From Bog-756 sp963725395 (GTDB lineage: Bacteria > Actinomycetota > Acidimicrobiia > Acidimicrobiales > RAAP-2): a stretch of 64,000 nucleotides of DNA. The position numbers were made by a program, and so were the translations under genes. The notes below the pieces were generated by a model that was given only the letters and a program-made list of their open reading frames with translations, made no database searches and had not been told where the DNA came from. How positions within the stretch are numbered: position 1 is the first letter of the stretch; each line of letters begins with the position of its first letter. The stretch lies in assembly GCA_963725395.1 (NCBI GenBank), contig CAVRYH010000004.1:248001-312000 (forward strand), read 5' to 3'. Below are positions 49,972 through 60,000 of the stretch, one piece after another.

Positions 49972-51570
49972 ATGCCCGTCCTCACCACCAACGTCGACAC
50001 GAACTCGGAGGCCTTCCGGGCCAACCACCGCGCCCTCGTCGACGCCTTGGACGGCGTCGACGAACAACTGGCCGCCACCAGGGCCGGAGGCGGGGAGCGT
50101 TACGTGGAGCGCCACCGGTCACGGGGCAAGCTCCCGGCCCGGGAGCGGATCGAGCTCCTGGTCGACCGGGACTCCGCCTTCCTCGAGTTGGCCGCCCTCG
50201 CCGCCTGGGGCACCGAGTACCAGGTGGGCGCGTCCTCCATCGTCGGGATCGGGGTGATCGAGGGCACGGAATGCCTCATCTGCGCCCACGACCCCACGGT
50301 TCGGGGCGGTGCCATGAACCCCTACTCCTTCCGCAAGGGGGCCCGGGCCTCGGACATCGCCCTGCAGAACCGGCTGCCCGTCATCAATCTGGTCGAGTCG
50401 GGCGGTGCCGACCTGCCGGCCCAGGCGGAGCTGTTCATACCCGGCGGACGCGCCTTTCGCGACCTCACCCGCAGCTCGGCCGCGGCCGTGCCCACCGTGG
50501 CCCTGGTGTTCGGCAACTCGACGGCCGGCGGGGCCTACGTGCCGGGGATGAGCGACTACATCGTGATGATCGAGCAGCGCTCGAAGGTCTTCCTCGGCGG
50601 CCCGCCGTTGGTCAAGATGGCCACCGGCGAGGAATCGACCGACGAGGAGCTGGGTGGTGCCTCGATGCACGCCCGGGTGTCCGGCCTGGCCGACTACCTG
50701 GCCGTCGACGAGTGGGACGCCATCCGGTTGGGCCGCCAGATCGTGAGCCGCCTCAACCACCGCAAGCTGGGCCCGGGACCCACCGAGCCGGCCGATGAGC
50801 CGGAGTACGACCCGGCGGAGCTGCTCGGCATCGCGTCGGCCGACCCCAAGGTCCCCTTCGACCCCCGTGAGGTGCTGGCCCGGGTGGTCGACGGGTCGAG
50901 GTTCGACGAGTTCAAACCGCTCTACGGCAGCAGCCTGGTGACCGGATGGGCGTCGATCCACGGCTACCCGATCGGCGTGCTGGCCAACCACCGGGGCGTC
51001 CTGTTCTCCGAGGAGGCCCACAAGGCCACCCAGTTCATCCAACTGGCCAACCAGATCGACGTGCCGCTGCTCTTCCTCCAGAACACGACGGGGTACATGG
51101 TGGGCAAGGAATACGAGCAGGGCGGGATCATCAAACACGGGGCGATGATGATCAACGCCGTGTCCAACTCCTCGGTCCCGCACCTCACCGTCAACATCGG
51201 CGCCTCCTACGGTGCGGGCAACTACGGGATGTGCGGTCGGGCCTACGACCCCAGGTTCCTGTTCGCCTGGCCCAATGCCCGGTCCGCGGTGATGGGACCG
51301 GCCCAGCTCGCCGGTGTGCTGTCCATCGTTGGCCGCCAGTCGGCCGCCTCCAAGGGCGTCCCGTTCGACGAGGAGGCCGACCGGGCCATGCGGGAGCTGG
51401 TGGAGGCCCAGATCGAGGCGGAGTCACTGCCGCTCTTCCTCTCGGGCCGCCTCTACGACGACGGCATCATCGATCCCCGGGACACCCGGACCGTCCTCGG
51501 GATCTGCCTCTCGGCCATCGACAACCAGCCCATCGCCGGCACCCGCGGCTACGGCGTCTTCCGGATGTGA
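49972..51570 (+). CDS. Acyl-CoA carboxylase beta subunit (carboxyltransferase)
   Basis: Carboxyltransferase of 532 residues from ATG 49972. A long upstream extension in frame is not conserved and is excluded; TATTCT at 49907-49912 may be the -10. It contains the substrate loops RGKLPARERIELLVDRDSAF, VESGGADLPAQAELF, GNSTAGGAYVPGMSDY and, in the C-terminal half, LFLQNTTGYMVGKEYEQGGI and NIGASYGAGNYGMCGRAYDP. These match the AccD1/MccB/GcdC branch (methylcrotonyl- or geranyl-CoA carboxylases) rather than AccD for fatty-acid synthesis. It forms an operon with the biotin subunit ten bases downstream. The acyl-CoA carboxylated is inferred from context. Confidence 0.93.
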   Translation: MPVLTTNVDTNSEAFRANHRALVDALDGVDEQLAATRAGGGERYVERHRSRGKLPARERIELLVDRDSAFLELAALAAWGTEYQVGASSIVGIGVIEGTECLICAHDPTVRGGAMNPYSFRKGARASDIALQNRLPVINLVESGGADLPAQAELFIPGGRAFRDLTRSSAAAVPTVALVFGNSTAGGAYVPGMSDYIVMIEQRSKVFLGGPPLVKMATGEESTDEELGGASMHARVSGLADYLAVDEWDAIRLGRQIVSRLNHRKLGPGPTEPADEPEYDPAELLGIASADPKVPFDPREVLARVVDGSRFDEFKPLYGSSLVTGWASIHGYPIGVLANHRGVLFSEEAHKATQFIQLANQIDVPLLFLQNTTGYMVGKEYEQGGIIKHGAMMINAVSNSSVPHLTVNIGASYGAGNYGMCGRAYDPRFLFAWPNARSAVMGPAQLAGVLSIVGRQSAASKGVPFDEEADRAMRELVEAQIEAESLPLFLSGRLYDDGIIDPRDTRTVLGICLSAIDNQPIAGTRGYGVFRM

Positions 51571-51580
51571 GGCCGGTCCG

Positions 51581-53791
51581 ATGAGCACCTACGCACCCAT
51601 CAGGACCCTGCTCGTGGCCAACCGCGGGGAGATCGCCCGGCGCATCATGAGGACCGCACGGGCCATGGGCATCACCACGGTTGCCGTCCACTCCGATGCC
51701 GACCGGGCGAGCCCGCACGTGGCCGAAGCCGACCTCGCCGTCCGGCTGCCCGGCGACTCGCCGGCCGACACCTACCTCCGCTCGGCCCTGATCCTCGACG
51801 CCGCATCCCGGAGCGGGGCCGACGCCATCCACCCCGGCTACGGATTCCTGTCCGAGTCGGGGGACTTCGCCCGGGTGGTGACGGGTGCGGGCTACGTCTG
51901 GGTGGGCCCACCGCCCGCCGCCATCGATGCCATGGGCTCGAAGATCGGCAGCAAGGAGATGATGCGGGAGGCGGGGGTGCCCACCCTCCCCTCGATCACC
52001 GTGGCCGGCGACCGGCTGCCGGACATCCTGGCCGCTGAGGACCTGGGGTGGCCGCTGCTGGTGAAGGCGTCCGCCGGCGGAGGTGGCCGCGGCATGCGGA
52101 TCGTGTGGGGGCCGAGCGAGCTGGCCGAGGCGGTGGCCGGCGCCCGGCGGGAGGCCCAGTCGGCCTTCGGGGACGGCACCGTCTTCCTCGAGCGCTACCT
52201 TCGCGAGCCCCGGCACATCGAGGTGCAGGTGCTGGCCGACGCCTACGGGAATACGGTCGCCCTCTTCGAGCGCGAGTGCAGCATCCAGCGCCGGCATCAG
52301 AAGATCGTGGAGGAGGCACCGTCGCCGTTCGTCACCCCCGAACTCCGGGCCCGCCTCGTCGAAGCGGCGGTGACCGCCGCCGACGAAGTGGGCTACGTCA
52401 ACGCCGGGACGGTCGAGTTCGTGGTGGACGAGGTCGGGGAGCCGTACTTCCTCGAGATGAACACCAGGTTGCAGGTGGAACACCCGGTGACCGAGGCGAT
52501 CACCGGCCTCGACCTGGTCCGGCTCCAGCTGCTGATCGCCGGCGGCGCTGCGCTGCCGCCCGAGGTCCACACCGCGGTTGCGGCCGGGCCACAGGGGCAC
52601 GCCATCGAAGCCCGGCTGTACGCCGAGGACCCCGCACGCGGGTGGCTGCCGTCGACAGGGAGGCTCCACCGCTTCGAGGTGGGCGGGGACGACGCGGTCG
52701 ACGGGCCGGCCACCGGCGTGACGGTCCGGGTGGACAGCGGGTTCGAATCCGGGAACGACGTCAGCCCCCACTACGACCCGATGCTGGCCAAGGTCGTGGT
52801 GCACGCCCCCACCCGGGCCGAAGCCGGCACCACGCTGGCCACCACCCTGGCCCGGGCACGCATCCACGGGGTGACCACCAACCGGGACCTCCTGGTCCGC
52901 ATCCTCCGTCACCCGGCCTTCGTTGCCGGCGGCACCGACACCGGGTTCCTCGAGCGCCACGGGCTCCAACGTCTCGCTGCGCCGCTCGCCGATCACGATG
53001 CCGTCCGCCGGCACGCGGTCGCCGCCGCCCTGGCTGCACAGGCCCGACGCCGCGCCGAGGACCGTGTGCAGCCGACCATCCCCTCCGGCTATCGCAACAA
53101 CCCGTCTTCCCTCCAGCAGACCTCCTACGAGGCCGGCGAGGACACGGTCTCGGTCGGCTACCGGTTCGACCCCCGCGGCCGGTCCCTGGTCCGTGTCGAG
53201 GTCGACGGGGCCGAGTTCGACGCGGAAAACGCAGAGGCGGACCCCGGGACCGTCGCCTTCTACGCCGACGGTGTGCGGCGTCGGTACCTGGTCGATCAGC
53301 ACGGGCCGACGATCTTCGTCGACGGTCCCGACGGGAGCTCGGTCCTCCACGAGCGGGCCCGGTTCCCGGCGGCCGCCGACCAGGTGTCCGCGGGATCGGC
53401 GTTGGCCCCGATGCCCGGCGGTGTGGTCCGTGTCGTGGTCGCCGAGGGCGACAGGGTGGACCAAGGGCAGCTCTTGGTGGTGCTCGAGGCCATGAAGATG
53501 GAGCACGCCGTCCATGCCGCGGCGGCCGGCACCGTCACCGCCGTGGAGGTGGCCGAGGGCGACCAGGTCGAGACCGGCCGGATCCTGGTGGTCGTCGAGG
53601 CCGACGGCTCCGGTGGAGAGGATCCCCGCCCGGGCGAAGCCGCGGAGCAGGAGCCCGAGGGAGTCGAGGACGGGGCTTCCGGCACGGACGGGGTACCCGA
53701 CGCGGACAACGGAGAGGACCGAGGCGGTGCCGACGGCCTCGATGGCCCGGAACGGGAACCGGCACATGACCGGCCGACGGACCGGACATGA
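51581..53791 (+). CDS. Acyl-CoA carboxylase alpha subunit (biotin carboxylase + BCCP)
   Basis: Protein of 736 residues, ATG 51581. The biotin carboxylase domain (about 1-450) has LLVANRGEIARRIMRTARAM, HPGYGFLSE, the ATP-grasp loop KASAGGGGRGMRIV, FLERYLREPRHIEVQVLAD and ECSIQRRHQKIVEEAPS. A linking domain is followed by the biotinyl domain with the acceptor Lys639 in EAMKMEH. About 55 acidic, disordered residues follow the biotinyl domain, which is unusual since BCCP is normally the C-terminus. The stop overlaps the AtuA-like gene (ATGA). Works with the beta subunit upstream to carboxylate a branched or terpenoid acyl-CoA. Confidence 0.93.
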   Translation: MSTYAPIRTLLVANRGEIARRIMRTARAMGITTVAVHSDADRASPHVAEADLAVRLPGDSPADTYLRSALILDAASRSGADAIHPGYGFLSESGDFARVVTGAGYVWVGPPPAAIDAMGSKIGSKEMMREAGVPTLPSITVAGDRLPDILAAEDLGWPLLVKASAGGGGRGMRIVWGPSELAEAVAGARREAQSAFGDGTVFLERYLREPRHIEVQVLADAYGNTVALFERECSIQRRHQKIVEEAPSPFVTPELRARLVEAAVTAADEVGYVNAGTVEFVVDEVGEPYFLEMNTRLQVEHPVTEAITGLDLVRLQLLIAGGAALPPEVHTAVAAGPQGHAIEARLYAEDPARGWLPSTGRLHRFEVGGDDAVDGPATGVTVRVDSGFESGNDVSPHYDPMLAKVVVHAPTRAEAGTTLATTLARARIHGVTTNRDLLVRILRHPAFVAGGTDTGFLERHGLQRLAAPLADHDAVRRHAVAAALAAQARRRAEDRVQPTIPSGYRNNPSSLQQTSYEAGEDTVSVGYRFDPRGRSLVRVEVDGAEFDAENAEADPGTVAFYADGVRRRYLVDQHGPTIFVDGPDGSSVLHERARFPAAADQVSAGSALAPMPGGVVRVVVAEGDRVDQGQLLVVLEAMKMEHAVHAAAAGTVTAVEVAEGDQVETGRILVVVEADGSGGEDPRPGEAAEQEPEGVEDGASGTDGVPDADNGEDRGGADGLDGPEREPAHDRPTDRT

Positions 53792-55665
53792 CCGCGCCGC
53801 TGCGCATCGCCAACTGCTCAGGCTTCTACGGCGACCGGTTGTCGGCCGCCCGCGAGATGGTGGACGGGGGCCCCATCGACGTCCTCACCGGCGACTGGCT
53901 GGCCGAGCTCACCATGCTCATCCTCTGGAAGGGCTACCAGCGCGACCGGACCCGAGGGTGGGCCCACACCTTCCTCACCCAGATGGAAGAGGTGCTGGGC
54001 ACCTGCGTCGACAGAGGCATCAAGGTGGTCACCAACGCCGGCGGACTCAATCCGTCCGGGCTCGCCGACCAGGTACGGGCCCTGGCCGACCGCCTCGGTG
54101 TCGGGGTCTCGGTGGCCCACGTCGAAGGCGACGACCTCCTCCCGAGGCTGGACGAGCTGGAGAAGGCCGGCCATCCACTCGCCCACCTCGACACCGGCCG
54201 GCCCCTGGCCCAGGCGTCGGGCGAGGTGGTCTCGGCCAATGCCTACCTGGGGGCATGGCCCATCGTCGAGGCCCTGTCCACCGGGGCCGACGTGGTCATC
54301 TGCCCCCGGATCACCGACGCATCGTTGGTGGTGGGGCCGGCCGCCTGGCACCACGGTTGGGGACCCACCGACTGGGACGCGCTGGCCGGTGCCGTCGTGG
54401 CCGGCCACGTCATCGAGTGCGGGCCCCAGGCCACCGGGGGCAACTACGCGTTCTTCACCGAGGTGGGCGGGATGGAGCACCCGGGGTTCCCCATCGCCGA
54501 GGTGGCCGGTGACGGTTCGTCGGTGATCACCAAGCATCCCGGCAGTGGGGGCGAGGTGTCGGTCGGCACGGTGACGGCACAGCTCCTGTACGAGATCGCC
54601 GGCCCTGCCTACCCGAACACCGACGTGGTCGCCCGGTTCGACACCGTCGAGGTGGACCAGGAGGGCCCGGACCGCGTCCGCATCTCCGGCACCCGCGGCC
54701 GTCCGGCGCCCGACGAGGTCAAGGTGTGCCTCAACCTGCTGGGCGGTTGGCGCAACTCGATGACCTTCGTGTTGACCGGGCTCGACATCGAGGAGAAGGC
54801 GGCACTCACCCTGCGGTCGTTGGAGGCCTCGCTCGGCGGTGCCGACCAGTTCGCCGAGTTCGACGCACGACTGGTCCGGTCGGACAAGCCCGACGCCGCG
54901 GTCAACGTCGAGGCGACCGCACAGCTGCGCATCACGGTGAAGGACGCCGACCCCGAGAAAGTGGGTCGCCACTTCTCGGGCGCGGCCACCGAACTGGCCC
55001 TCGCCGGCTACCCCGGCCTCCACCTCACGGCGCCCCCCGCCTCGGGCACCGTGTACGGCGTCTACTGGCCGGCCCTCGTCCCGGCGGATCTGGTCGTGCC
55101 CACCGTGGTCCACGCCGACGGTCACCGGACCGACGTGCCCCACACCGCCCATCTGGCGGCGGAACCACCCCATGATCGAGCCTCGCCGGGGGACGAACAC
55201 GCTCCGATCGTCGATGCCTCGCCGGACCTGGCCCTGGCCCCCGACGCGGTCGACGCCACCGATGTCCCGACGCGGCCCGAGGACCGGTCCGGCGAGGCCG
55301 GGTCCGGGCGGGACGCCACCGTGCCGCTCCCGCTCGGCACCATCATCGGTGCCCGCTCGGGGGACAAGGGAGGCAACGCCAACGTCGGGCTCTGGGCGCG
55401 CTCGGACGAGGCATGGGACTGGCTGGACTCCTTCCTCTCGCTCGACGCGTTCCGGCGGCTCCTCCCCGAGGCCGACGACCTGAAGGTGAGGCGGTACGCC
55501 TTCCCCAACCTCCGTGCCCTCAACTTCGTCGTGGTGGGACTGTTGGGCGAGGGTGTGGCGTCCTCCACACGACCGGATCCACAGGCCAAGGGCCTGGGCG
55601 AGTACCTTCGGAGCAGGGTGGTCGACCTCCCGGTCGGCCTCGTTCCTCCCCGAGCTGAGGAGTAG
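53788..55665 (+). CDS. Acyclic terpene utilization AtuA family protein (DUF1446)
   Basis: Cytoplasmic protein of 625 residues, ATG 53788 overlapping the carboxylase stop by four bases. It begins with LRIANCSGFYGDRLSAAREM and GPIDVLTGDWLAELTMLIL, then VVTNAGGLNPSGLADQV, ICPRITDASLVVGPAAWHHG and CGPQATGGNYAFF, all typical of DUF1446/AtuA. A second C-terminal domain (about 510-615) has IIGARSGDKGGNANVGLW. A disordered linker of about 60 residues joins them. AtuA is required for citronellol/geraniol breakdown in Pseudomonas, but its reaction is not settled. Neighbouring carboxylase and dehydrogenase genes support acyl-CoA catabolism. Confidence 0.9.
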   Translation: MTAPLRIANCSGFYGDRLSAAREMVDGGPIDVLTGDWLAELTMLILWKGYQRDRTRGWAHTFLTQMEEVLGTCVDRGIKVVTNAGGLNPSGLADQVRALADRLGVGVSVAHVEGDDLLPRLDELEKAGHPLAHLDTGRPLAQASGEVVSANAYLGAWPIVEALSTGADVVICPRITDASLVVGPAAWHHGWGPTDWDALAGAVVAGHVIECGPQATGGNYAFFTEVGGMEHPGFPIAEVAGDGSSVITKHPGSGGEVSVGTVTAQLLYEIAGPAYPNTDVVARFDTVEVDQEGPDRVRISGTRGRPAPDEVKVCLNLLGGWRNSMTFVLTGLDIEEKAALTLRSLEASLGGADQFAEFDARLVRSDKPDAAVNVEATAQLRITVKDADPEKVGRHFSGAATELALAGYPGLHLTAPPASGTVYGVYWPALVPADLVVPTVVHADGHRTDVPHTAHLAAEPPHDRASPGDEHAPIVDASPDLALAPDAVDATDVPTRPEDRSGEAGSGRDATVPLPLGTIIGARSGDKGGNANVGLWARSDEAWDWLDSFLSLDAFRRLLPEADDLKVRRYAFPNLRALNFVVVGLLGEGVASSTRPDPQAKGLGEYLRSRVVDLPVGLVPPRAEE

Positions 55666-55668
55666 GAC

Positions 55669-56832
55669 ATGGACTTCATCGAATCCGACGAGCTGCAGAT
55701 GCTGCGCGAGGCGGTCGGCGCCATCGCCTCCAAGTTCGGGCACGAGTACTACGTCGAGAAGGCCCACGCCGACCAGCGCACCGACGAGTTGTGGCACGCC
55801 GTGGCCGAGGCGGGCTTCCTCGGGGTCAACGTGCCCGAGGAGTACGGGGGCGGCGGCGGTGGGATCACCGAGCTGGCCGCCGTGGGTGAGGAGCTCGCCG
55901 CCGCCGGCTGCCCCCTGCTGGTCATCGTGGTGTCCCCGGCCATCTGCGCCACCATCATCGCCAAGTTCGGGACCGATGCGCAGAAGCAGCGCTGGCTTCC
56001 CGGCTTCGCCACCGGCGAGCTCAAGATGGCCTTCGCCATCACCGAGCCCGACGCCGGTTCGAACTCCCACAACCTGTCGCTCACCGCCACCAAGGACGGT
56101 GACGTCTACCGCCTGAACGGCTCGAAGTACTACATCTCGGGGGTGGACGAGTGCCAGGCCATCCTCGTAGTCACCCGGTCCGGCGTCGACCCCGACACCG
56201 GACGCGGCCGGCTCTCCCTCTTCGTGGTGGACACCGACACGCCCGGTCTCGACAGACAGGTGCTCCCCGTCGAGATCACCGCGCCGGAGAAGCAGTTCAC
56301 CCTGTTCTTCGACAACGTGCAGGTCGAGGCCGACCGGCTGATCGGTGCCGAGGGCGAGGGACTACGCCAGGTGTTCTTCGGCCTCAACCCCGAGCGCATC
56401 CTGTCCGCCTCCACCGCCAACGGCATCGCCCGGTACGCACTGGGGAAGGCGGCCGAGTACGCCAAGACCCGTGAGGTGTGGGGCACCCCCATCGGCCGGC
56501 ACCAAGGGATCTCCCACCCGCTGGCCAAGGCCAAGATCGAGGTGGAACTGGCCCGCCTGATGACCGACAAAGCCGCCTGGCTCTGTGACCACCGGGGAGA
56601 CACCCCCGAGGCGGGCGAGGCGGCCAACATGGCCAAGTACGCGGCGGCCGAGGCCACGCTGGCCGCCCTAGACCAGGCCATCCAGACCCACGGGGGCAAC
56701 GGCATGTCGTCCGAGTACGGTCTCGCCGACCTGTGGGGTATGGCCCGGCTGCTCCGGATCGCCCCGGTGAGCCGCGAGATGATCCTCAACTTCGTGGCCC
56801 AGCACTCCCTCGGGTTGCACAAGTCGTACTGA
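55669..56832 (+). CDS. Acyl-CoA dehydrogenase
   Basis: FAD-dependent dehydrogenase of 387 residues, ATG 55669 with GAGGAG just upstream and overlapping the AtuA stop region by a few bases. Features: GFLGVNVPEEYGGGGGGITE, the FAD/substrate loop MAFAITEPDAGSNSHN, LNGSKYYISGVDECQAILVV, RQVFFGLNPERILSASTANG, YAKTREVWGTPIGRHQGISH and IQTHGGNGMSSEYGL. It introduces a trans-2 double bond in an acyl-CoA. As the last gene of the carboxylase-AtuA operon it probably oxidises the isoprenoid or branched acyl-CoA that the carboxylase then uses. Confidence 0.93.
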   Translation: MDFIESDELQMLREAVGAIASKFGHEYYVEKAHADQRTDELWHAVAEAGFLGVNVPEEYGGGGGGITELAAVGEELAAAGCPLLVIVVSPAICATIIAKFGTDAQKQRWLPGFATGELKMAFAITEPDAGSNSHNLSLTATKDGDVYRLNGSKYYISGVDECQAILVVTRSGVDPDTGRGRLSLFVVDTDTPGLDRQVLPVEITAPEKQFTLFFDNVQVEADRLIGAEGEGLRQVFFGLNPERILSASTANGIARYALGKAAEYAKTREVWGTPIGRHQGISHPLAKAKIEVELARLMTDKAAWLCDHRGDTPEAGEAANMAKYAAAEATLAALDQAIQTHGGNGMSSEYGLADLWGMARLLRIAPVSREMILNFVAQHSLGLHKSY

Positions 56833-56954
56833 GTCGGTCGTCCTGAGTCGGACGTCCTGATCGTCTCCGAGCGTTCGGGACACGGGTCCGAGGACCAGTC
56901 CTCACGGGGGTAGCGGCCACTTCCCGGGCTGTCCAGACGGCCCATAGGTCCGAT

Positions 56955-57077
56955 TTCACCACCCTCCGTGGGTGAAATTACGTAGATCCGGCCCTCAAGT
57001 TCGACCGTACCCGGGTCGTTGTCGCAGGTACAGGTGGAATTACGTCTATGAACTCCCTGTTCATGGCCCTTATTCTG
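56955..57077 (+). promoter_or_regulatory. Control region of the pilin operon: inverted repeat, paired direct repeats, -10 box
   Basis: TTCACC (56955-56960) and GGTGAA (56971-56976) form an inverted repeat. GGTGAAATTACGT (56971-56983) recurs as GGTGGAATTACGT (57033-57045), 62 bases apart, with one mismatch. Such paired sites upstream of a promoter suggest binding by one regulator. TATTCT (about 57072-57077) is a plausible -10 and lies 15 bases before ATG 57093, which is why I prefer that start over ATG 57048. The rest of the spacer from 56833 holds nothing clear. Confidence 0.45.
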
Positions 57078-57092
57078 CCACTCTGCGTTATG

Positions 57093-60000
57093 TTTTCGAA
57101 TCCGAAGTCCCAGCCATCGAGGAGACGGGTCCCAGGCCTGGCTGGAGCGCGGGTCCGCACTGCGGCCCGGGCCAACGGCAGGGCCACTGACGAGGGGGTC
57201 ACGCTGATAGAGGTGGTCGTGGCCTTCACCGTGCTGATGATCGCCCTGGTTCCCCTCTCCTACCTGTTCACGTCCTCGGCCATCCAGGCCGGACAGTCGA
57301 CCAACGAGCAGACCGCCCTGTCGATCGCCGAACAGTGGGTCGAGACCCTCTCGAACGTGACCCCGCCGGTGAACACCAACGGTGAGGTGATCGTGGACAA
57401 GGACGCGTCGCCGGTCGGGCCCGCAGCTGGCTCCACCACCATCCCGACTGCCTTCAACAATGTCACCGCGTCGACACTCACCACCCTCACCGTGTCGTCC
57501 ACCTCCTCATTCGCCACCGCCTCGTCGGGGAACCCGCAGACCTTGTCGGTCACCACAACAACTGGGGCGCAGACGGTCACCTACACCGGGTCGACAGCGA
57601 CGACGTTCACCGGTGTGACCGGCTGGACCGGTACCACGGTCTCGGTGGCGTCGAACGCGGCCGTCACCCAGGCTGCTGCGGTCGTACCCTCCGAGACCAA
57701 GGGCGGAACGACGTACAAACTGCTCGCCGAGTACGAGTGGACGAGCGTCGAAGGCTCCGGCAGCGGTTCCCAGCCCAATCTGTGCAAAGCGGGAACTCCA
57801 CAGCTGCTACGACTTCGCGTCACCGTTGCCTGGGGGCCCATCGTCGACTCCAACAACGTGCAGGACAGCGTCGTGCTCGACTACCCGCCGGCCGGCATCC
57901 AGACGCTCGGATTCATCGCGCTCCAGGTGAACGGCGACTCCACCGCGCTCGACTCGCAGGAGAATCCGTGGAGCACGAGGGTCCAGGCGCCCCCGGTCTC
58001 CATCAGCGGCCCGCAGACCATGACGATCTACCCCGACCAGAACGGCTGTGCCTTCGCCCAGGTCGAACCGGGCACGTACACGGTCACCATCAACAACGCG
58101 TCGAGTGGCTACCCCTTCTCCAACGACACCTACGGCTCACCACCATTCGTGGAGAACGCCCTGGGGACGGTGGCCGGAAACGAGCTCACCCAACCCCAGT
58201 CGTACTCGGCCTCCGCCACCGTCGCCGTGGGTGCGGTGTCGCGATTGACCACCACCTTCGATCAGGGGAGCGTCGTCAACCTCTCGTACCCATCGTCCAG
58301 TTCCACCGAGGACGGTGTGGTCTGTCCCGGAGCGGGCGTGCTCAGCTGCATCTCGACGGGTGAGAGCGGCACCGGCACCGGCGTCACCGGAACCGCAGTG
58401 ATGACGGTGTTCAACCAGTCCTCCAATGTGTGGTCGACCACGAGTCTCCCGGCCGGGGTAACCCGCATCGCCTCGGTCGCCTGTGCCACCACCAACCGTT
58501 GCATCGCCGTGGGCTACGGCACCTCGGGAGCGGTCATCCTGTCATCCCCGACCACGAGCGCGTCGTTCACCGCGGACTCCTTCCCGGCCGGCGTGACCTC
58601 CCTGTCTCAGGTGGTGTGCCCCTCCTCCACCCAGTGCGTGGCCATTGGGACAACGGCGAGCGGCGCCACCGTCCTGTCCGGTGCCATCACCGCCACGACG
58701 GACACCTGGACGACCGACGCCATCACCGGCACCGGCACCATCGCCGGCCTGAGCAATCTCGTCTGCCCGGCGTCGTCGGGTGGCTGCATCGCCACCGCGA
58801 CCAGCACCTCGCCCTCCAACGGCACGCCGGTCATCGTCGCCGGCGGGTACGGGCTCGGCTGGACGGCGAGCTCCCCCAACCCGTCCGGGGTGACCCTCAC
58901 GTCGATCACCGCACTCGCCTGTCCCACCACGGCGGTCTCGACCACCTGCCTGATCACCGGCACCACCTCGACCGGGCCGGAGGTCGTCTCGGGTACGGCC
59001 ACCGCCGGGCTGGGCGTGGCCGCGCCGGCCTGGACCTGGAAGGCCGACGCCTTCCCCGGTGGGACGACGGTGGTCTCACTCAACGGGCTGTACTGCCCTC
59101 AGACCTCTGAGTGCCTCCTGACCGGCCGCACTGCCTCGGCGCCGCTGGTGCTCTACGGTGCCACCACCCCGAGCACCAGCGTGACCTTCGCCGCCGACAC
59201 CCTGCCGTCTGCCGTGACCTCCCTCAGCCAGATGGCCTGCCCGTCCTCGTCGGCCTGTGTGCTCATCGGCGCCACCGCCACCGGCCCGGCCATCGTCTCG
59301 GGGGCGATCACCGGGCCCACCACCCCAGACACCTGGACGAGCGACTCCATCCCGTCGGTCACCGCCGGCTACTCGCTGACCCAGTTGTCACAGGTGAGCT
59401 GTTGGACGAACCCCTCCTGCGCCATCACCGCGGTGGGCACCAACGCCAGCGCCCAGCCGGTCGCCTTCCTGCTGGCCAGCTCGGGCACCACCACCACGTG
59501 GTCCTCGGCCAGCCTCCCCACAGGTAACCCGGCGTTGTACCTGAACGGTGTGGGCTGTCTCCAGTCGGGCACCACCTACTGCAGCGCGGTGGGTGCCGGC
59601 GCCTCAGGAGCGGTCGAGCTGGTGACGAGCTCCGGGCCCACCGGTACTTGGGGTGACGAAACGGCCACCGGTCTGTCCGGCCTCAATGCGTCCGGTATCC
59701 CGGTCGAGATCAACAACGCCAACCTTCAACCGAACACCTACCAGACCTTCATCACCCCGGGATGGACGACCACGCCAGCGACTCCGCTACCACCCCTCTT
59801 CCCGTTCATCAACGGGTACTCGATGTACGCCGGCGACTGCCAGAGTGAATCCGTGCCCGGGCTGAACGTCGTCCAGGCGACCACCGTCCCCGGCGGCACG
59901 TCGTCGGCCACCGTGCCCCTCGGCCTGTTCTCCGTCCAGGTGCTCCATTCGACGGGCACCTCGGTCGGCCTGCCCTACGCAGCAACGCTGTCCCTGCAGT

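Noticed and set aside
57048..57092. ATG 57048 as start of the prepilin-like gene
   Set aside because: It adds a hydrophobic stretch before the basic leader, which would be abnormal for a prepilin, and it overlaps the putative regulatory repeat and -10 box.
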